Part shown: in pieces, positions 7,257-17,480 of the stretch
Layout of the letters: each line of letters begins with the position of its first letter
Numbering within the stretch: position 1 is the first letter of the stretch
Source: JAAYAN01 sp964437215
GTDB lineage: Bacteria; Bacteroidota; Ignavibacteria; Ignavibacteriales; Melioribacteraceae
Assembly (NCBI GenBank): GCA_964437215.1
Contig: CAYTFZ010000002.1
Location: 1 to 64,000, forward strand
DNA: 64,000 nucleotides
Reading direction: 5' to 3'
The notes under the pieces: model-generated
Database searches by the model: none
What the model was told of the DNA's origin: nothing
The model's input: the letters and a program-made list of their open reading frames with translations, nothing else
Program-made: the position numbers and the translations under genes

Positions 7257-10200
7257 TTGCGATTTATTTATTCACAGGTATTGTTTATTAAAACTCAAGT
7301 GAAAAACTTATTACTGCCAAAACTGACAACTCTTACTTTATTAGTTGCCGTTTTACTCTTTTTAATTGCCATCAGAATTTTTCCGAACGAAGGTTTGAAA
7401 TACGGGCAATCTGATTTTTTCGGATATAGTATTAATTTCCCGGAAGATAGCACCATTGTTCCTGAGAAAAATCTGCCGCAGAAAATCTTTTCCGATTCTG
7501 CTTCTGAAGTGCAAAGAATTATAACCGATTCCATCAAGTCTGATAAGGATTTGCCGGATTCAATTTTAAATTCAGGAAAAAATCTTCTTACGGATTCACT
7601 TTCTGCAGCTGATACAATAAAAGTTGACCCAATGGCAATAGACTCTTCTGCAAGAATTGAACATTTCCGGCATAAAAGAACTGATTCATATCTTCCAAAA
7701 ATGTCCGAGCGAAAAACTTCAAGTTTATTTCTTAAGCCAAACCAAAATGTTATTCAGAAAACAGTTACAATTGATTCTACCGGAAACTTTGTTGAAATAA
7801 GGCAAAAAGTAGGAAATTACGAAACTAAAGTCCCTTTGAAGATGCCGATTGAACAATACGTGCAGATGAAACTCAGGGAAGAAGAAAGAAGACTTTGGGA
7901 AGAGCAGGGTTACGCTTACGAACTTAAATCCGGCAAAAAGGATTTAAGCCAGCTTCTTTCCGAAATAACAAATATTGAAATTCCACTTCCGCAAAATGCT
8001 ATTCTAAGTATTTTTGGAGAACCTAAGATAAGTCTGCGGATTAATGGTGCGGTAGATATTTATGCCGCTTGGCGAAGTGAAAAAACGGAAGGTTTTACAG
8101 CTTCGCTGCTTGGGAATACAAAAAATGAACCTGATTTTAAGCAGACTGTTCAAATAAATGTTTCAGGAAAAATTGGCGATAAACTCGAAATTTCGGCTGA
8201 TTGGAATACTGAGCGTACTTTTGAATACGAAAATCAGCTTAAAATAAAATATACCGGTTACGATGATGAAATAATTAAAAGCATCGAAGCCGGAAACGTT
8301 TCAATGCAGACATCTCCATTAATCGGCGGCAGCGAAGCTTTGTTCGGTGTTAAAGCAGAATTTCAGGTAGGCCCTTTAAGTCTTACAGCGCTTGCTTCGC
8401 AGAAAAAAGCCGAAGTAAAAGAAAAAACTGTAAGCGGAGGTTCTTCGAAACAGGATTTTGAAATAGATATGATAGATTACTCTGAAAACCATTATTTTGT
8501 TGATTCTGTTTATACGGTAACCGATGAAAACCTCAATCTTTTTAACAGATATTTCGGGTATGCTGAGTTTATTAGACCTCCGGATTATGAAAAATATGAA
8601 ATTGATAAAATAGAAGTCTGGCGGTCTTCAAAAAATCAAATTGATCAGACAAAGGAATATGCTGCTAATGCAGTTTTAAGGCTTCCTAAATTATCTGTAG
8701 TCCAAAATTATAATGCATATAGAGGCGAATTAAAAGCGGACAGCGGTTTGACTGCTCGCAGAAAATTTGCAAAACTTGTTGAAGGAACGGATTATATTGT
8801 TCACAGACAAACAGGTTTTATTACTTTTCTAGCAAGCATTCAAAAAGAAGATGTGCTGGCTGTTGCATACAGGACTGTAGGCGGTGTTCAATATGGCGAA
8901 TTTGAAGCAAATTTCGGTGATGATTCGATAAAAGTTTTCAAACTGATTAAACCCGATAATTTGCAGCCTTCTTATAAAGCTGCGTGGCGGTTGCAGCTTA
9001 AAAATATCTACTCGCTTCCTGGGAAAGATATTGAGAAGGAAGGCTTCAGTATAGATTTGAAATACCATAAATCGGGAGAACTTCCGAGCAACATATTGGA
9101 TAATCATAATTTGCTTCAAGTGTTTGGTCTTGATAAAAGAGATGAAAACGGAGGAGACAATCCTGACCAGAAGTTTGACTTTCTGGAAGGAAGAACAATC
9201 TGGGCTAAATCGGGAGATATAATATTCCCCGTTTTAGAGCCGTTCGGCAGAGATTTCCCGAAGGATTTCGGCGAAGATACCAGCAAATATAATTTCCCTG
9301 AAATATATACTCAGTTGAAATCTGAAACGCGGCAGAATATTGAAAAAAATAAATTTAAATTGGAAGGGGAATTCACAGGGAAAGCCAACGATACTTACCA
9401 AATCGGGTTTAACGTAGTTGAAAATTCGGTTAAAGTAAAACTTAACGGACGCGAACTTTCGCCCGGGTCGGATTACGTTGTAGATTATAATATCGGGCAG
9501 GTTAAAATAAGAAATGCCGAAGCTTTGGCACCGGGAGCAAATTTATCGATAAGTTACGAAGAAAACGACCTTTTTTCTCTTGCATCTAAAACTCTTGTGG
9601 GGCTAAGAGCGTTATATACTTTTAACAAAGAAACCCAGCTCGGGTTTTCATTACTCAGTCTTAATCAGGAAACACTGAGCGATAAGGTAAGAATAGGAGA
9701 AGAACCGATCAGTAATACAATTATGGGCGCTGATTTTAAAACTCTTATAAATATGCCGTTTCTTACAAAAGGGCTCGATAATATTATCTCAACAAATGCT
9801 CCTTCTTCGTTATCATTAAGCGGCGAAATAGCTTATATGAACCCTGACCCGAACACAAAGAAAAGTACAGTTGTCAGCGATAAGGAAGCAAGCATTGCTT
9901 ACATCGACGACTTTGAAGGAGCTAAAAGAACTATTCCTTTAGGAGTAAATTACTCAGGATGGAAAGATATTTCGATACCGGCGCAATTAAGCGGAAATTC
10001 CGGAAATCAGACAAACTTCGAAATGATGAGAAGAAAGGCAAAATCCTATTGGTATAATATTCTGCCTTCTTATGTTCGGATTGATGATATATGGGGTGAC
10101 AGAAGACAAGCCGGCAGGGATGACCAGACAATTACAGTGTTGGATTTTAAGTTCGATCCTAAAAAAAGAGGAACATATAATTTTTATCCTGATCTTTCCG

Positions 10201-13200
10201 AGGCGGATTCAAACTGGGGCGGGATGATGCGTCCTCTTTCAAGCACTGCTACAAATCTTGTAGATGAAAAAATTGAATATATTGAATTCTGGCTGAAAAA
10301 CGAAAGCGGTACGGAAAATGCCGAAGTGTATATTGATCTCGGTATGATAAGCGAAGATGTTATTGCAAACAGGAATCTGGATACCGAAGATAAAAATAAG
10401 AATGACAGACTTGAAGAAAGTGAAGATACCGGTATAGACGGAATGACAGACGAACAGGAAAGGGTACATTACAACAAAATTTTAAGTGATTTGGGTATAA
10501 CAAATTTCATACTGGAACCTGACCCTTCGAATGATAATTTTGTTCCGCTGAGCGAAAAAAATTACGAATTTATTAACGGAACCCAGGGAAATGCTCAGGA
10601 TATTTCAGGTGGCGGAAGAATTCCGGATACAGAAGACTTGAATAGAAATACTACTACTGATTTGTCTGAGAATTTTTTCCGTTATAAAGTTAATCTTTCT
10701 ACTGTTAACAATCCTTATATAACAGGAGAAGGCGGAGGCAATGGCTGGTATCAATACCGTATTCCTTTAAAAAATGCTATAGATTCAATAGGTTCGCCAA
10801 GCCTCACAAATGTTGAAACGTTAAGACTTTGGGTTAAAGGTGCAAGCCAGGAAGTGCATTTAAGATTTGTAGAGTTTAACCTTACAGGAACCCAGTGGGA
10901 AAAATTGATAACTAATACAACAACGAAGGATGATACTGTTTTAACAGTTTCAACAATAAGTTACGAGGAAAGCCAGGAGTATTATCTTCCGTCGGGAATT
11001 AAAAGAGAAAAGGATAAAACCCAGACTGAAGAAGAAGTTCTTAAAAATGAACAGTCGCTTTTGTTAAAAGTCCGCGAATTAAAAGATGGCGAAAACCGCG
11101 AAGCTTTTAAAAAACTTCCCAGACCTTTAGATGTTTTTAATTACAAAAAAATGAAATTATTTGTTCACGGACAAGATACAATAAGCGCCCAATTTGATAA
11201 GGACAGAATTATATCGCGTTACAGAAGCGCCAATAATTACAATTCCGAAGTTTATTTCCGTTTTGGAACAGATTCCTCGAACTTTTATGAATACAGAATG
11301 CCGTTGCGTGCAGACTGGCAGGAAATTGAAATCGATTTCGAAAAAATTACTGCACTTAAACAGGACAGGTTAGCTGTTACTAAAACCACCTATTTACCTG
11401 TTGAAGGTACATTAAATCACTTTTACGGAGTTAAAGGGAACCCCACACTTACCAGAATTGAGTATTTTACTTTCGGTGTTTACAATCCCAAGAATATCGG
11501 CACATCCGATCCTGTTTCGGGAGATATTTGGGTAAACGAGCTGAGAGTAATAGGAGCAGATGACACTAAAGGTTATGCTTATACAGGAACTGCCTCATTA
11601 AAACTTGCTGATTTGATGGATGTTTCTTTCAATTACAGCGCTCAGGATCCTTATTTTCATAAATTGGCAGACAGATTTGGAACAAGAAACGATTCGAAAA
11701 GCTGGAATGCCAATGTTAGTTTTAATGCAACAAAACTTTTACCAACTTCAATGAAAGAAAGCAATGTGCGTATATCTTATTCGCGTTCCGAAAATATAAG
11801 CAAACCGCTTTACATTCCTGCTTCGGATATAAATACAAAAAAAGCTGCCGAAATACGAAAACAGAATCTGATTGATAACGGATCTTCGGTAGAAGACGCA
11901 GAAGCTGCAGCAGATAAGCTAATTAAAGATTCCGAAACAAAAAATACAAGTTATACATGGTCAATTTCAAATTTAAAGCTTGTTTTCCCATCTAAAGCGT
12001 GGTATGTGGAAAATACAATAAACAATCTTACTTTCGGGTTTAATTATAATAATTCGCGGGGAAGAAATCCCACAACTGTTTACAGTAAAAGATGGACTTG
12101 GAATGCAAATATTAAGTATGATCTTCAGTTTGGAAGAGAAAACTTTTTTAAACCGGCAGATATTCCTTTGATTGGGGAGTTTTTTAAACTGTTCAACGAT
12201 TATAAGAATTATAAAGTATATTTTACTCCGCAAACATTTAAAGCCGGCATTTCTGCAAATCGTACTCAATCGAATGCGCTTTTACGTTCGCCGGGTTCCA
12301 AACCTTCTCCGTTCAGGGATTTTAAAGCCAGCAGAGATGCCGGATTTACATGGAAATTTACAGAAGGCGGTCTTTTAAATTTATCTTCTAATTACAATGT
12401 TACTGTATCATCAACATATAATCATCTTCTTACATATAATATTGGAGAAGAAGCATTCGACCGTTCGGAAAGTGCAATTTGGCGGGATTTGGTTAAATCG
12501 GGATTTTTCGGTAAGGATTTAAATTATTCTCAAACTGTCGATTTACGAACAAGTCCTAAAATGCCATCGTTGTGGGGATTTGATAAATATTTTAATTTAG
12601 GTTTGGGATATAATGTAAGTTATAGCTGGCAGAATAATATAGCAAGTAAAAATTTAGGACGCTCAGCAGGATATAGGAATACGTATACTGTGAATATGTC
12701 TCTAAAACTTAAATCATTGGTTGCTCCTTTATTTGCATCGGACGGCGATAAATCGGGTTCATCTAAAACAAAACCCAAATCCGCTCCGCGAAGACCCGGA
12801 ACAAATCCGGCAGAAACTCTTGCAGATACTTCAAAAACTGAAGAATTGCTTGTGGAAACCAAGCCGTCATCTTTAACTGCAGCTTTAGGATTTTTAAAAA
12901 GTTCTGTAAGATGGCTTCTATTCGATTATGAAAATATTACTGTCGATTATACACAAACAAACAGTTTTTCTGCTTCCGGACTTCTTTCCGAAAAAACAGG
13001 ATTCGGCAACTTTTGGGGACCTTATAATGCAGGAGGCGGACCTTCGCGCAGCTTTATGTTCGGCTTTTCGAATAACGTAGGACCGCGAGCTGCCAACGGA
13101 AACCTCACGAATAATTTTGATCAGACAAACAGAATTAACCTTAAGACCTCAAGACCATTATGGGAGGGAGCTTCTTTAAACATAGATTGGAAAGTGAACT

Positions 13201-14123
13201 GGGGTATAAATAAAACAGTAAATATAAACACCGACAAAGATGGTGTTGAAAATATTGGGCATACCGTAATTTCCGGAGATTTAGAAAGGTCGTTTTTTTC
13301 AATGCCGCCGAGTTTAATGCTATCGGTATTTAAAAGCGGCATTAAAACCGTAAACGAAAAATACGATAGAGAAAATCCGAATAACAGACAAGAAAATCTT
13401 TCGAATGCATTTGTCGACGGTTTTGAGAGTTTGCCGCTGTTTTCGAAACTTCCGTTTTTACGAGATGTCGCAAAATACGTTCCTCGTCCTAATTTCTCTT
13501 TTTCGTGGAACGGACTTGAAAAATACTCTATATTCAAAGGATTTGCTCAGCGCGTTTCAATAAACTCTTCGTACAACTCATCATATTCCGAAAGATACAG
13601 AATAAGTGCAAACGGAGTTAAAGAAATTTCAGACCAGCGTATATCTTACGGATTCAACCCTTTGATTGGTTTAAATCTTACTTTTAATAAGCTTTTCGGA
13701 GGAGATTTAACAGGAAGTTTCAGATATATAACAAAAAACAATTTTGTGCTGGGTCAGGCAAATGAAAAAATTAACGAAAATTATAACAGAGATATTAATG
13801 TGTCGTTAAACTTTTCTAAATCAGGTTTCGAAATCCCGTTTTTCGGGATATCACTGAAGAATGATTTGACGGTTGCTGTTTCTTACACACGCGGTCAGAA
13901 TACAACATTTGTTTATGATATGAAAGAATTTCAAGAAGACCCGGAACCTCTTGAAGGAACTGTAAGAACAACTATTGAACCTACTATTAAATATGTTATG
14001 AGTTCGCGTGTAACCTTATCAATATTTTATCGCCGATCTTCCGTTACTCCCGAGGGCGCATCATCTACTCCGGGAACAGTTACTAATGAAGCAGGGCTTG
14101 AAGTTCATATTTCAATACAATAA
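7257..14123 (+). CDS. sprA: T9SS outer-membrane translocon protein SprA
   Basis: SprA (Sov) is the giant 36-strand outer-membrane barrel through which type IX secretion cargo exits. The protein is 2,288 residues, within the family's usual length of roughly 2,300-2,500. It has an N-terminal hydrophobic segment (TTLTLLVAVLLFLIAIRIF), a long region repeating barrel-type strands (LQLKNIYSLPG, VRISYSRSE, SFRYITKNNF), and family blocks such as AYIDDFEGAKRTIPLG, YWYNILPSYVRIDDIWG, and WGLEKYSIFKGFAQRVSI-like text near the C-terminus. The start is uncertain: an in-frame TAA lies at 7254-7256, so translation must begin at TTG 7257, TTG 7281 or GTG 7299. A strong AAAGGAGGT (7224-7232) sits too far upstream of all three. 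porX follows directly, a sensible partner as a T9SS regulator. Confidence 0.93.
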   Translation: MRFIYSQVLFIKTQVKNLLLPKLTTLTLLVAVLLFLIAIRIFPNEGLKYGQSDFFGYSINFPEDSTIVPEKNLPQKIFSDSASEVQRIITDSIKSDKDLPDSILNSGKNLLTDSLSAADTIKVDPMAIDSSARIEHFRHKRTDSYLPKMSERKTSSLFLKPNQNVIQKTVTIDSTGNFVEIRQKVGNYETKVPLKMPIEQYVQMKLREEERRLWEEQGYAYELKSGKKDLSQLLSEITNIEIPLPQNAILSIFGEPKISLRINGAVDIYAAWRSEKTEGFTASLLGNTKNEPDFKQTVQINVSGKIGDKLEISADWNTERTFEYENQLKIKYTGYDDEIIKSIEAGNVSMQTSPLIGGSEALFGVKAEFQVGPLSLTALASQKKAEVKEKTVSGGSSKQDFEIDMIDYSENHYFVDSVYTVTDENLNLFNRYFGYAEFIRPPDYEKYEIDKIEVWRSSKNQIDQTKEYAANAVLRLPKLSVVQNYNAYRGELKADSGLTARRKFAKLVEGTDYIVHRQTGFITFLASIQKEDVLAVAYRTVGGVQYGEFEANFGDDSIKVFKLIKPDNLQPSYKAAWRLQLKNIYSLPGKDIEKEGFSIDLKYHKSGELPSNILDNHNLLQVFGLDKRDENGGDNPDQKFDFLEGRTIWAKSGDIIFPVLEPFGRDFPKDFGEDTSKYNFPEIYTQLKSETRQNIEKNKFKLEGEFTGKANDTYQIGFNVVENSVKVKLNGRELSPGSDYVVDYNIGQVKIRNAEALAPGANLSISYEENDLFSLASKTLVGLRALYTFNKETQLGFSLLSLNQETLSDKVRIGEEPISNTIMGADFKTLINMPFLTKGLDNIISTNAPSSLSLSGEIAYMNPDPNTKKSTVVSDKEASIAYIDDFEGAKRTIPLGVNYSGWKDISIPAQLSGNSGNQTNFEMMRRKAKSYWYNILPSYVRIDDIWGDRRQAGRDDQTITVLDFKFDPKKRGTYNFYPDLSEADSNWGGMMRPLSSTATNLVDEKIEYIEFWLKNESGTENAEVYIDLGMISEDVIANRNLDTEDKNKNDRLEESEDTGIDGMTDEQERVHYNKILSDLGITNFILEPDPSNDNFVPLSEKNYEFINGTQGNAQDISGGGRIPDTEDLNRNTTTDLSENFFRYKVNLSTVNNPYITGEGGGNGWYQYRIPLKNAIDSIGSPSLTNVETLRLWVKGASQEVHLRFVEFNLTGTQWEKLITNTTTKDDTVLTVSTISYEESQEYYLPSGIKREKDKTQTEEEVLKNEQSLLLKVRELKDGENREAFKKLPRPLDVFNYKKMKLFVHGQDTISAQFDKDRIISRYRSANNYNSEVYFRFGTDSSNFYEYRMPLRADWQEIEIDFEKITALKQDRLAVTKTTYLPVEGTLNHFYGVKGNPTLTRIEYFTFGVYNPKNIGTSDPVSGDIWVNELRVIGADDTKGYAYTGTASLKLADLMDVSFNYSAQDPYFHKLADRFGTRNDSKSWNANVSFNATKLLPTSMKESNVRISYSRSENISKPLYIPASDINTKKAAEIRKQNLIDNGSSVEDAEAAADKLIKDSETKNTSYTWSISNLKLVFPSKAWYVENTINNLTFGFNYNNSRGRNPTTVYSKRWTWNANIKYDLQFGRENFFKPADIPLIGEFFKLFNDYKNYKVYFTPQTFKAGISANRTQSNALLRSPGSKPSPFRDFKASRDAGFTWKFTEGGLLNLSSNYNVTVSSTYNHLLTYNIGEEAFDRSESAIWRDLVKSGFFGKDLNYSQTVDLRTSPKMPSLWGFDKYFNLGLGYNVSYSWQNNIASKNLGRSAGYRNTYTVNMSLKLKSLVAPLFASDGDKSGSSKTKPKSAPRRPGTNPAETLADTSKTEELLVETKPSSLTAALGFLKSSVRWLLFDYENITVDYTQTNSFSASGLLSEKTGFGNFWGPYNAGGGPSRSFMFGFSNNVGPRAANGNLTNNFDQTNRINLKTSRPLWEGASLNIDWKVNWGINKTVNINTDKDGVENIGHTVISGDLERSFFSMPPSLMLSVFKSGIKTVNEKYDRENPNNRQENLSNAFVDGFESLPLFSKLPFLRDVAKYVPRPNFSFSWNGLEKYSIFKGFAQRVSINSSYNSSYSERYRISANGVKEISDQRISYGFNPLIGLNLTFNKLFGGDLTGSFRYITKNNFVLGQANEKINENYNRDINVSLNFSKSGFEIPFFGISLKNDLTVAVSYTRGQNTTFVYDMKEFQEDPEPLEGTVRTTIEPTIKYVMSSRVTLSIFYRRSSVTPEGASSTPGTVTNEAGLEVHISIQ

Positions 14124-14136
14124 AAATCAGGATTTT

Positions 14137-15711
14137 ATGAATAAAAAAAGATTGCTTTGGGTTGACGACGAAATTGAACTTTTACGTTCGCACGTTATTT
14201 TTCTTACCGAGAAAGGGTATGAAGTTGATACGGTTACAAACGGACAAGATGCTGTTGAAGAAGTTAAAAGGAAAAATTACGACCTCATTTTTCTTGATGA
14301 AATGATGGCAGGTATGGGCGGGCTCGAAACTCTTTCAAAAATCAAAGATATAAATCCGAATATACCTGTTGTAATGGTAACCAAAAACGAAGAAGAAAGC
14401 TTGATGAACGATGCCATTGGCAGCAAAATTACAGATTATTTGATTAAACCGGTTCTCCCTTCGCAGATTCTTATGACCTGTAAAAAAATCCTCGATCAGA
14501 AAAAAATCTCAGGGGAATATGTAGCGAAAGATTATTTGCAGGATTTTGCTTCGATAAGCAGAATGCTTCTTGAAAATCTGGATTTTAACGACTGGATTGA
14601 AATATATCTTAAACTTGTGAACTGGGAAATGGAGCTTGATGCACATCCCGAAGTAGGTTTGCGCCAGACGCTGATTGACCAGAAGAAAGAATGCAACCAG
14701 GAGTTCAGTCGGTACGTTGAGGCAAATTACCAGAAATGGCTGAAAAAAGGTTCAACGTCAGATGCGCCTGATTTAACTCCCGATATTCTTGAAAAATATT
14801 TATTTGATGAAATCCGTGAAAGCAACGGACCTGTTTTCCTTTTTGTAATTGACTGTCTTCGTTATGATCAATGGCTTATAATGGAAAAACATCTCAAAGA
14901 CTATTTCAATTTCAGTAAAAATTTCTACTGTTCTATTTTGCCTACAGCAACTCCTTATGCAAGAAATTCTCTTTTCAGCGGATTGTATCCATCCGAAATT
15001 GAAAAAATTTTTCCTGGCTTTTGGAAAGGGAACGATGACGATGAAAACAGTATGAACAAATACGAAAAAGAACTATTACAGGAATTGCTTAACAGAAAAC
15101 GCATAAATCTGAAAACCGATTTGAAGTTTATTAAAATTATCGATCCCGAAGTAGGACGCTCTTTCGAACAAAATATTCATTCGCATAAAAAAACTCATTT
15201 TATGTCTGTTGTTGTAAATTTTTTAGATATGGTTGCTCACGGCAGATCGGATTCTGAAATACTTCAGGAAATTTCTCCTGACGAACCGGCTTACAGATCG
15301 CTGACAAACAGTTGGTTTATGCATTCGTCTCTTTTTAATACATTTAAAGTAATATCCGGTATGCCGGGAGCAAAAGTATTTATTACTACCGATCATGGAA
15401 GTATTCGCGCAATGCGTGCAGCAAAAGTAATTGGCGACCGGGAAGCTTCAACAGGATTGCGTTTTAAATTCGGCAGAAATTTAAAAGTGGATGAAAAACA
15501 CGCATTATTTATTAAAAATCCCGAAGAATATAAACTGCCTTACAGAGGATTATCCGTAAGTTACATTATTTCCAAAGAGGATTTTTATTTTATTTATCCA
15601 ACTGAGTACCATAAATTCCAGAATTATTATAAAGATACTTTTCAGCACGGAGGTATTTCGATGGAAGAAATGATTTTACCGGTTATTAAAATGGTGCCAA
15701 AAAAACTATGA
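14137..15711 (+). CDS. porX: Response regulator with PglZ/alkaline-phosphatase-like domain, PorX
   Basis: PorX is the T9SS-linked response regulator that acts with the histidine kinase PorY. The 524-residue protein has a receiver domain (1-120) with acidic pocket VDDE (9-12), phospho-acceptor D54 in LIFLDEMM, and a K near 104 (YLIKPV). A PglZ domain of the alkaline-phosphatase superfamily follows (about 220-510), with metal-site text FVIDCLRYDQW, TPYARNSLFSG, FITTDHGS and QHGGIS. The start at 14137 is chosen because it gives the canonical MNKKRLLWVDDE and follows an AGGA; a longer reading would overlap the end of sprA. No kinase gene for it is adjacent. Its stop overlaps the tsaE start (ATGA). 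Confidence 0.93.
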   Translation: MNKKRLLWVDDEIELLRSHVIFLTEKGYEVDTVTNGQDAVEEVKRKNYDLIFLDEMMAGMGGLETLSKIKDINPNIPVVMVTKNEEESLMNDAIGSKITDYLIKPVLPSQILMTCKKILDQKKISGEYVAKDYLQDFASISRMLLENLDFNDWIEIYLKLVNWEMELDAHPEVGLRQTLIDQKKECNQEFSRYVEANYQKWLKKGSTSDAPDLTPDILEKYLFDEIRESNGPVFLFVIDCLRYDQWLIMEKHLKDYFNFSKNFYCSILPTATPYARNSLFSGLYPSEIEKIFPGFWKGNDDDENSMNKYEKELLQELLNRKRINLKTDLKFIKIIDPEVGRSFEQNIHSHKKTHFMSVVVNFLDMVAHGRSDSEILQEISPDEPAYRSLTNSWFMHSSLFNTFKVISGMPGAKVFITTDHGSIRAMRAAKVIGDREASTGLRFKFGRNLKVDEKHALFIKNPEEYKLPYRGLSVSYIISKEDFYFIYPTEYHKFQNYYKDTFQHGGISMEEMILPVIKMVPKKL

Positions 15712-16127
15712 TTGCTGCATCCGAATACATATCTTCTTCCGAAAATGAAACTAAGCTTATTGCCAGCGATATATCCCAAAAATTAAAACCGGGTAATATA
15801 GTTGCACTGATAGGGCAGCTTGGCACCGGAAAAACTTTCCTTGTAAAATCAATCTGCGAAAACTGGGAAATAAACGATGTTACAAGTCCCACATTTTCAA
15901 TAGTTAATCAGTATTCAGGAAAAATAAATGTAAATCATTTCGATTTTTACCGGATAAAAAATTCAGAGGAACTATGCAATATTGGGTTTGAAGAATATTT
16001 TATGTCTGGCAATACCATTACATTTATTGAATGGGCTGATATGTTTCCCGAAATTTTACCTAAAGATATTATAAAAATTAAAATTACGTACTTAGAAAAT
16101 AATAAAAGAAAAATTACAATTGACTAA
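15708..16127 (+). CDS. tsaE: tRNA t6A biosynthesis ATPase TsaE
   Basis: TsaE is the small ATPase that supports TsaBD in making N6-threonylcarbamoyladenosine at position 37 of ANN-decoding tRNAs. The 139-residue protein has a Walker A loop GQLGTGKT (36-43), the family motif VTSPTFSIVNQY, the HFDFYRI block, and FIEWADMF near the C-terminus. The ATG overlaps the porX stop by 4 bp, so translation is probably coupled. In many Bacteroidetes tsaE also sits beside porX (from memory of the group). Together with tsaB immediately downstream and tsaD at 52457, the window holds three of the four t6A genes. Confidence 0.95.
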   Translation: MIAASEYISSSENETKLIASDISQKLKPGNIVALIGQLGTGKTFLVKSICENWEINDVTSPTFSIVNQYSGKINVNHFDFYRIKNSEELCNIGFEEYFMSGNTITFIEWADMFPEILPKDIIKIKITYLENNKRKITID

Positions 16128-16770
16128 ATTAAAAACACCTATTTTAGCAATCGAATCGTCGCAGGAGTTGTGCAGCGCAGCGATTTTTTTTAGCGAAAAC
16201 CATTATGCCGAAAAAAATACTCTTCAAAAACACGTTCATTCCGAAAAATTGCCATTATTCATAAATAGTCTTGTTGAAGATGCAAAAATCGGAATAAAAG
16301 ATTTATCGTGTATTGCAGTTTCTTCTGGTCCTGGTTCGTTTACCGGATTAAGAATAGGTTTTTCTTTAGCAAAAGGAATTGCTTGCGGCGCATCAATCCC
16401 GATTGTTCCGGTACCATCTTTTTATTCATTTGCTTTTCAGATTTGTACATTTCTGCCCGATGGAGTAAAATTTGTAATTGCAAACAAGGTAAGCCGCGAC
16501 GAATTGTATTATCAAAAATTTATATCTTCTTCAGGAACTTACAGACAAATTACAGATGTTCAAATAACCAGCAATAAAGATTTCCCTGAAATTATTGAAA
16601 AAAGTGAAATGATTTACGGAAACTGCGATTTTGAAGGTTCAATTAAAATATCTTCATCTAGTGCTTTTTTTACCGCAAAATGGGCTTATATATTTGGTAA
16701 GGATTTGTTAAGTTTACAATATGATTATTTGGAACCGTATTATTTAAAAAATTTTAATCCGAAGGTATGA
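16120..16770 (+). CDS. tsaB: tRNA t6A biosynthesis protein TsaB
   Basis: TsaB is the inactive ASKHA-fold partner of TsaD in t6A synthesis. The 216-residue protein starts PILAIESSQELCSAAIF and has the family signatures VHSEKLPLFINSLV and IAVSSGPGSFTGLRIGFSLAKGIA. The start is TTG at 16120, which gives an 8-bp overlap with tsaE; no ATG precedes the conserved ILAIESS block, so the non-ATG start is well supported. It lacks the metal-binding HxxxH of TsaD, as expected. Confidence 0.92.
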   Translation: MTKLKTPILAIESSQELCSAAIFFSENHYAEKNTLQKHVHSEKLPLFINSLVEDAKIGIKDLSCIAVSSGPGSFTGLRIGFSLAKGIACGASIPIVPVPSFYSFAFQICTFLPDGVKFVIANKVSRDELYYQKFISSSGTYRQITDVQITSNKDFPEIIEKSEMIYGNCDFEGSIKISSSSAFFTAKWAYIFGKDLLSLQYDYLEPYYLKNFNPKV

Positions 16771-16772
16771 TT

Positions 16773-17480
16773 ATGAAAAAAATAATTTTAATCTTTTTAG
16801 CTTTTATTTCTGCAGTTGCAGCTCAGTTAAACGGACCAAAAATTTCTTTTAACGAAGAGTTTTTTGATTTTAAAGATGTAGTTGAAGGTGAAAATGTTTC
16901 GCACGATTTTATAGTTACAAATACGGGAAATGAAAAACTTATTATTCAAAGCGTTAAAGCGAGCTGCGGATGCACAGCCGTAAAACCGGAAAAGAATGAA
17001 CTTGCGCCTAATGAAACAACTAAAATAAAAGTAATTTATTCAACAAGAGGCCGGGTTGGCAAAGCAGAAAAATATGTTTATGTTAAATCGAATGATCCCG
17101 AAAATTCGGAAGTCCGTTTAAAATTTGCTGCCAATGTTTTGGAAAAAGAAATAACCGGGGCAGCAATATTTTTAAGCAGAAGATTGTTCAGCGTAAACGA
17201 AGTTACCGAAGGTCAGAAACTTAATTACGAAGTTGTAGTAACCAACAGAGGCAAAAAAGCATTAAATATCAGTAAGATTAACCCTACTTCTGATAAAATT
17301 ACTGCAAAAATAGATAAACAAATTATTCAGCCCGAAGAAAGCGCTTTGCTTAAAATTGAGTTTAAAACAAAAGGACTTTCGGGAAAAATAACAGAAAGAG
17401 TAAAAATATTTTCGGATGCTGAAAATGCTGAAGAAGAAACAATTGCAATAACCGGTGAAATTATAAAGCGGAAAAAATAA
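16773..17480 (+). CDS. DUF1573 domain exported protein
   Basis: A 235-residue exported protein of the DUF1573 family, whose function is unknown. After a signal peptide (MKKIILIFLAFISAVAA) come two tandem Ig-like ASPM/SPD-2/Hydin-type repeats (about 25-125 and 130-235). The first carries the family signature ASCGCTAVKPEK. The second (FSVNEVTEGQKLNYEVVVTNRGKKALNI) lacks the CGC. The ATG at 16773 is preferred over 16767 because GAAGG (16761-16765) is then 7 nt away. The gene is packed between tsaB and accD without gaps, so it shares their transcript, but this does not reveal its function. Confidence 0.85.
   Translation: MKKIILIFLAFISAVAAQLNGPKISFNEEFFDFKDVVEGENVSHDFIVTNTGNEKLIIQSVKASCGCTAVKPEKNELAPNETTKIKVIYSTRGRVGKAEKYVYVKSNDPENSEVRLKFAANVLEKEITGAAIFLSRRLFSVNEVTEGQKLNYEVVVTNRGKKALNISKINPTSDKITAKIDKQIIQPEESALLKIEFKTKGLSGKITERVKIFSDAENAEEETIAITGEIIKRKK

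Noticed and set aside
13121..13537. Minus-strand open frame of 138 codons within sprA
   Set aside because: Shadow of the sprA barrel region; no motif or start signal.
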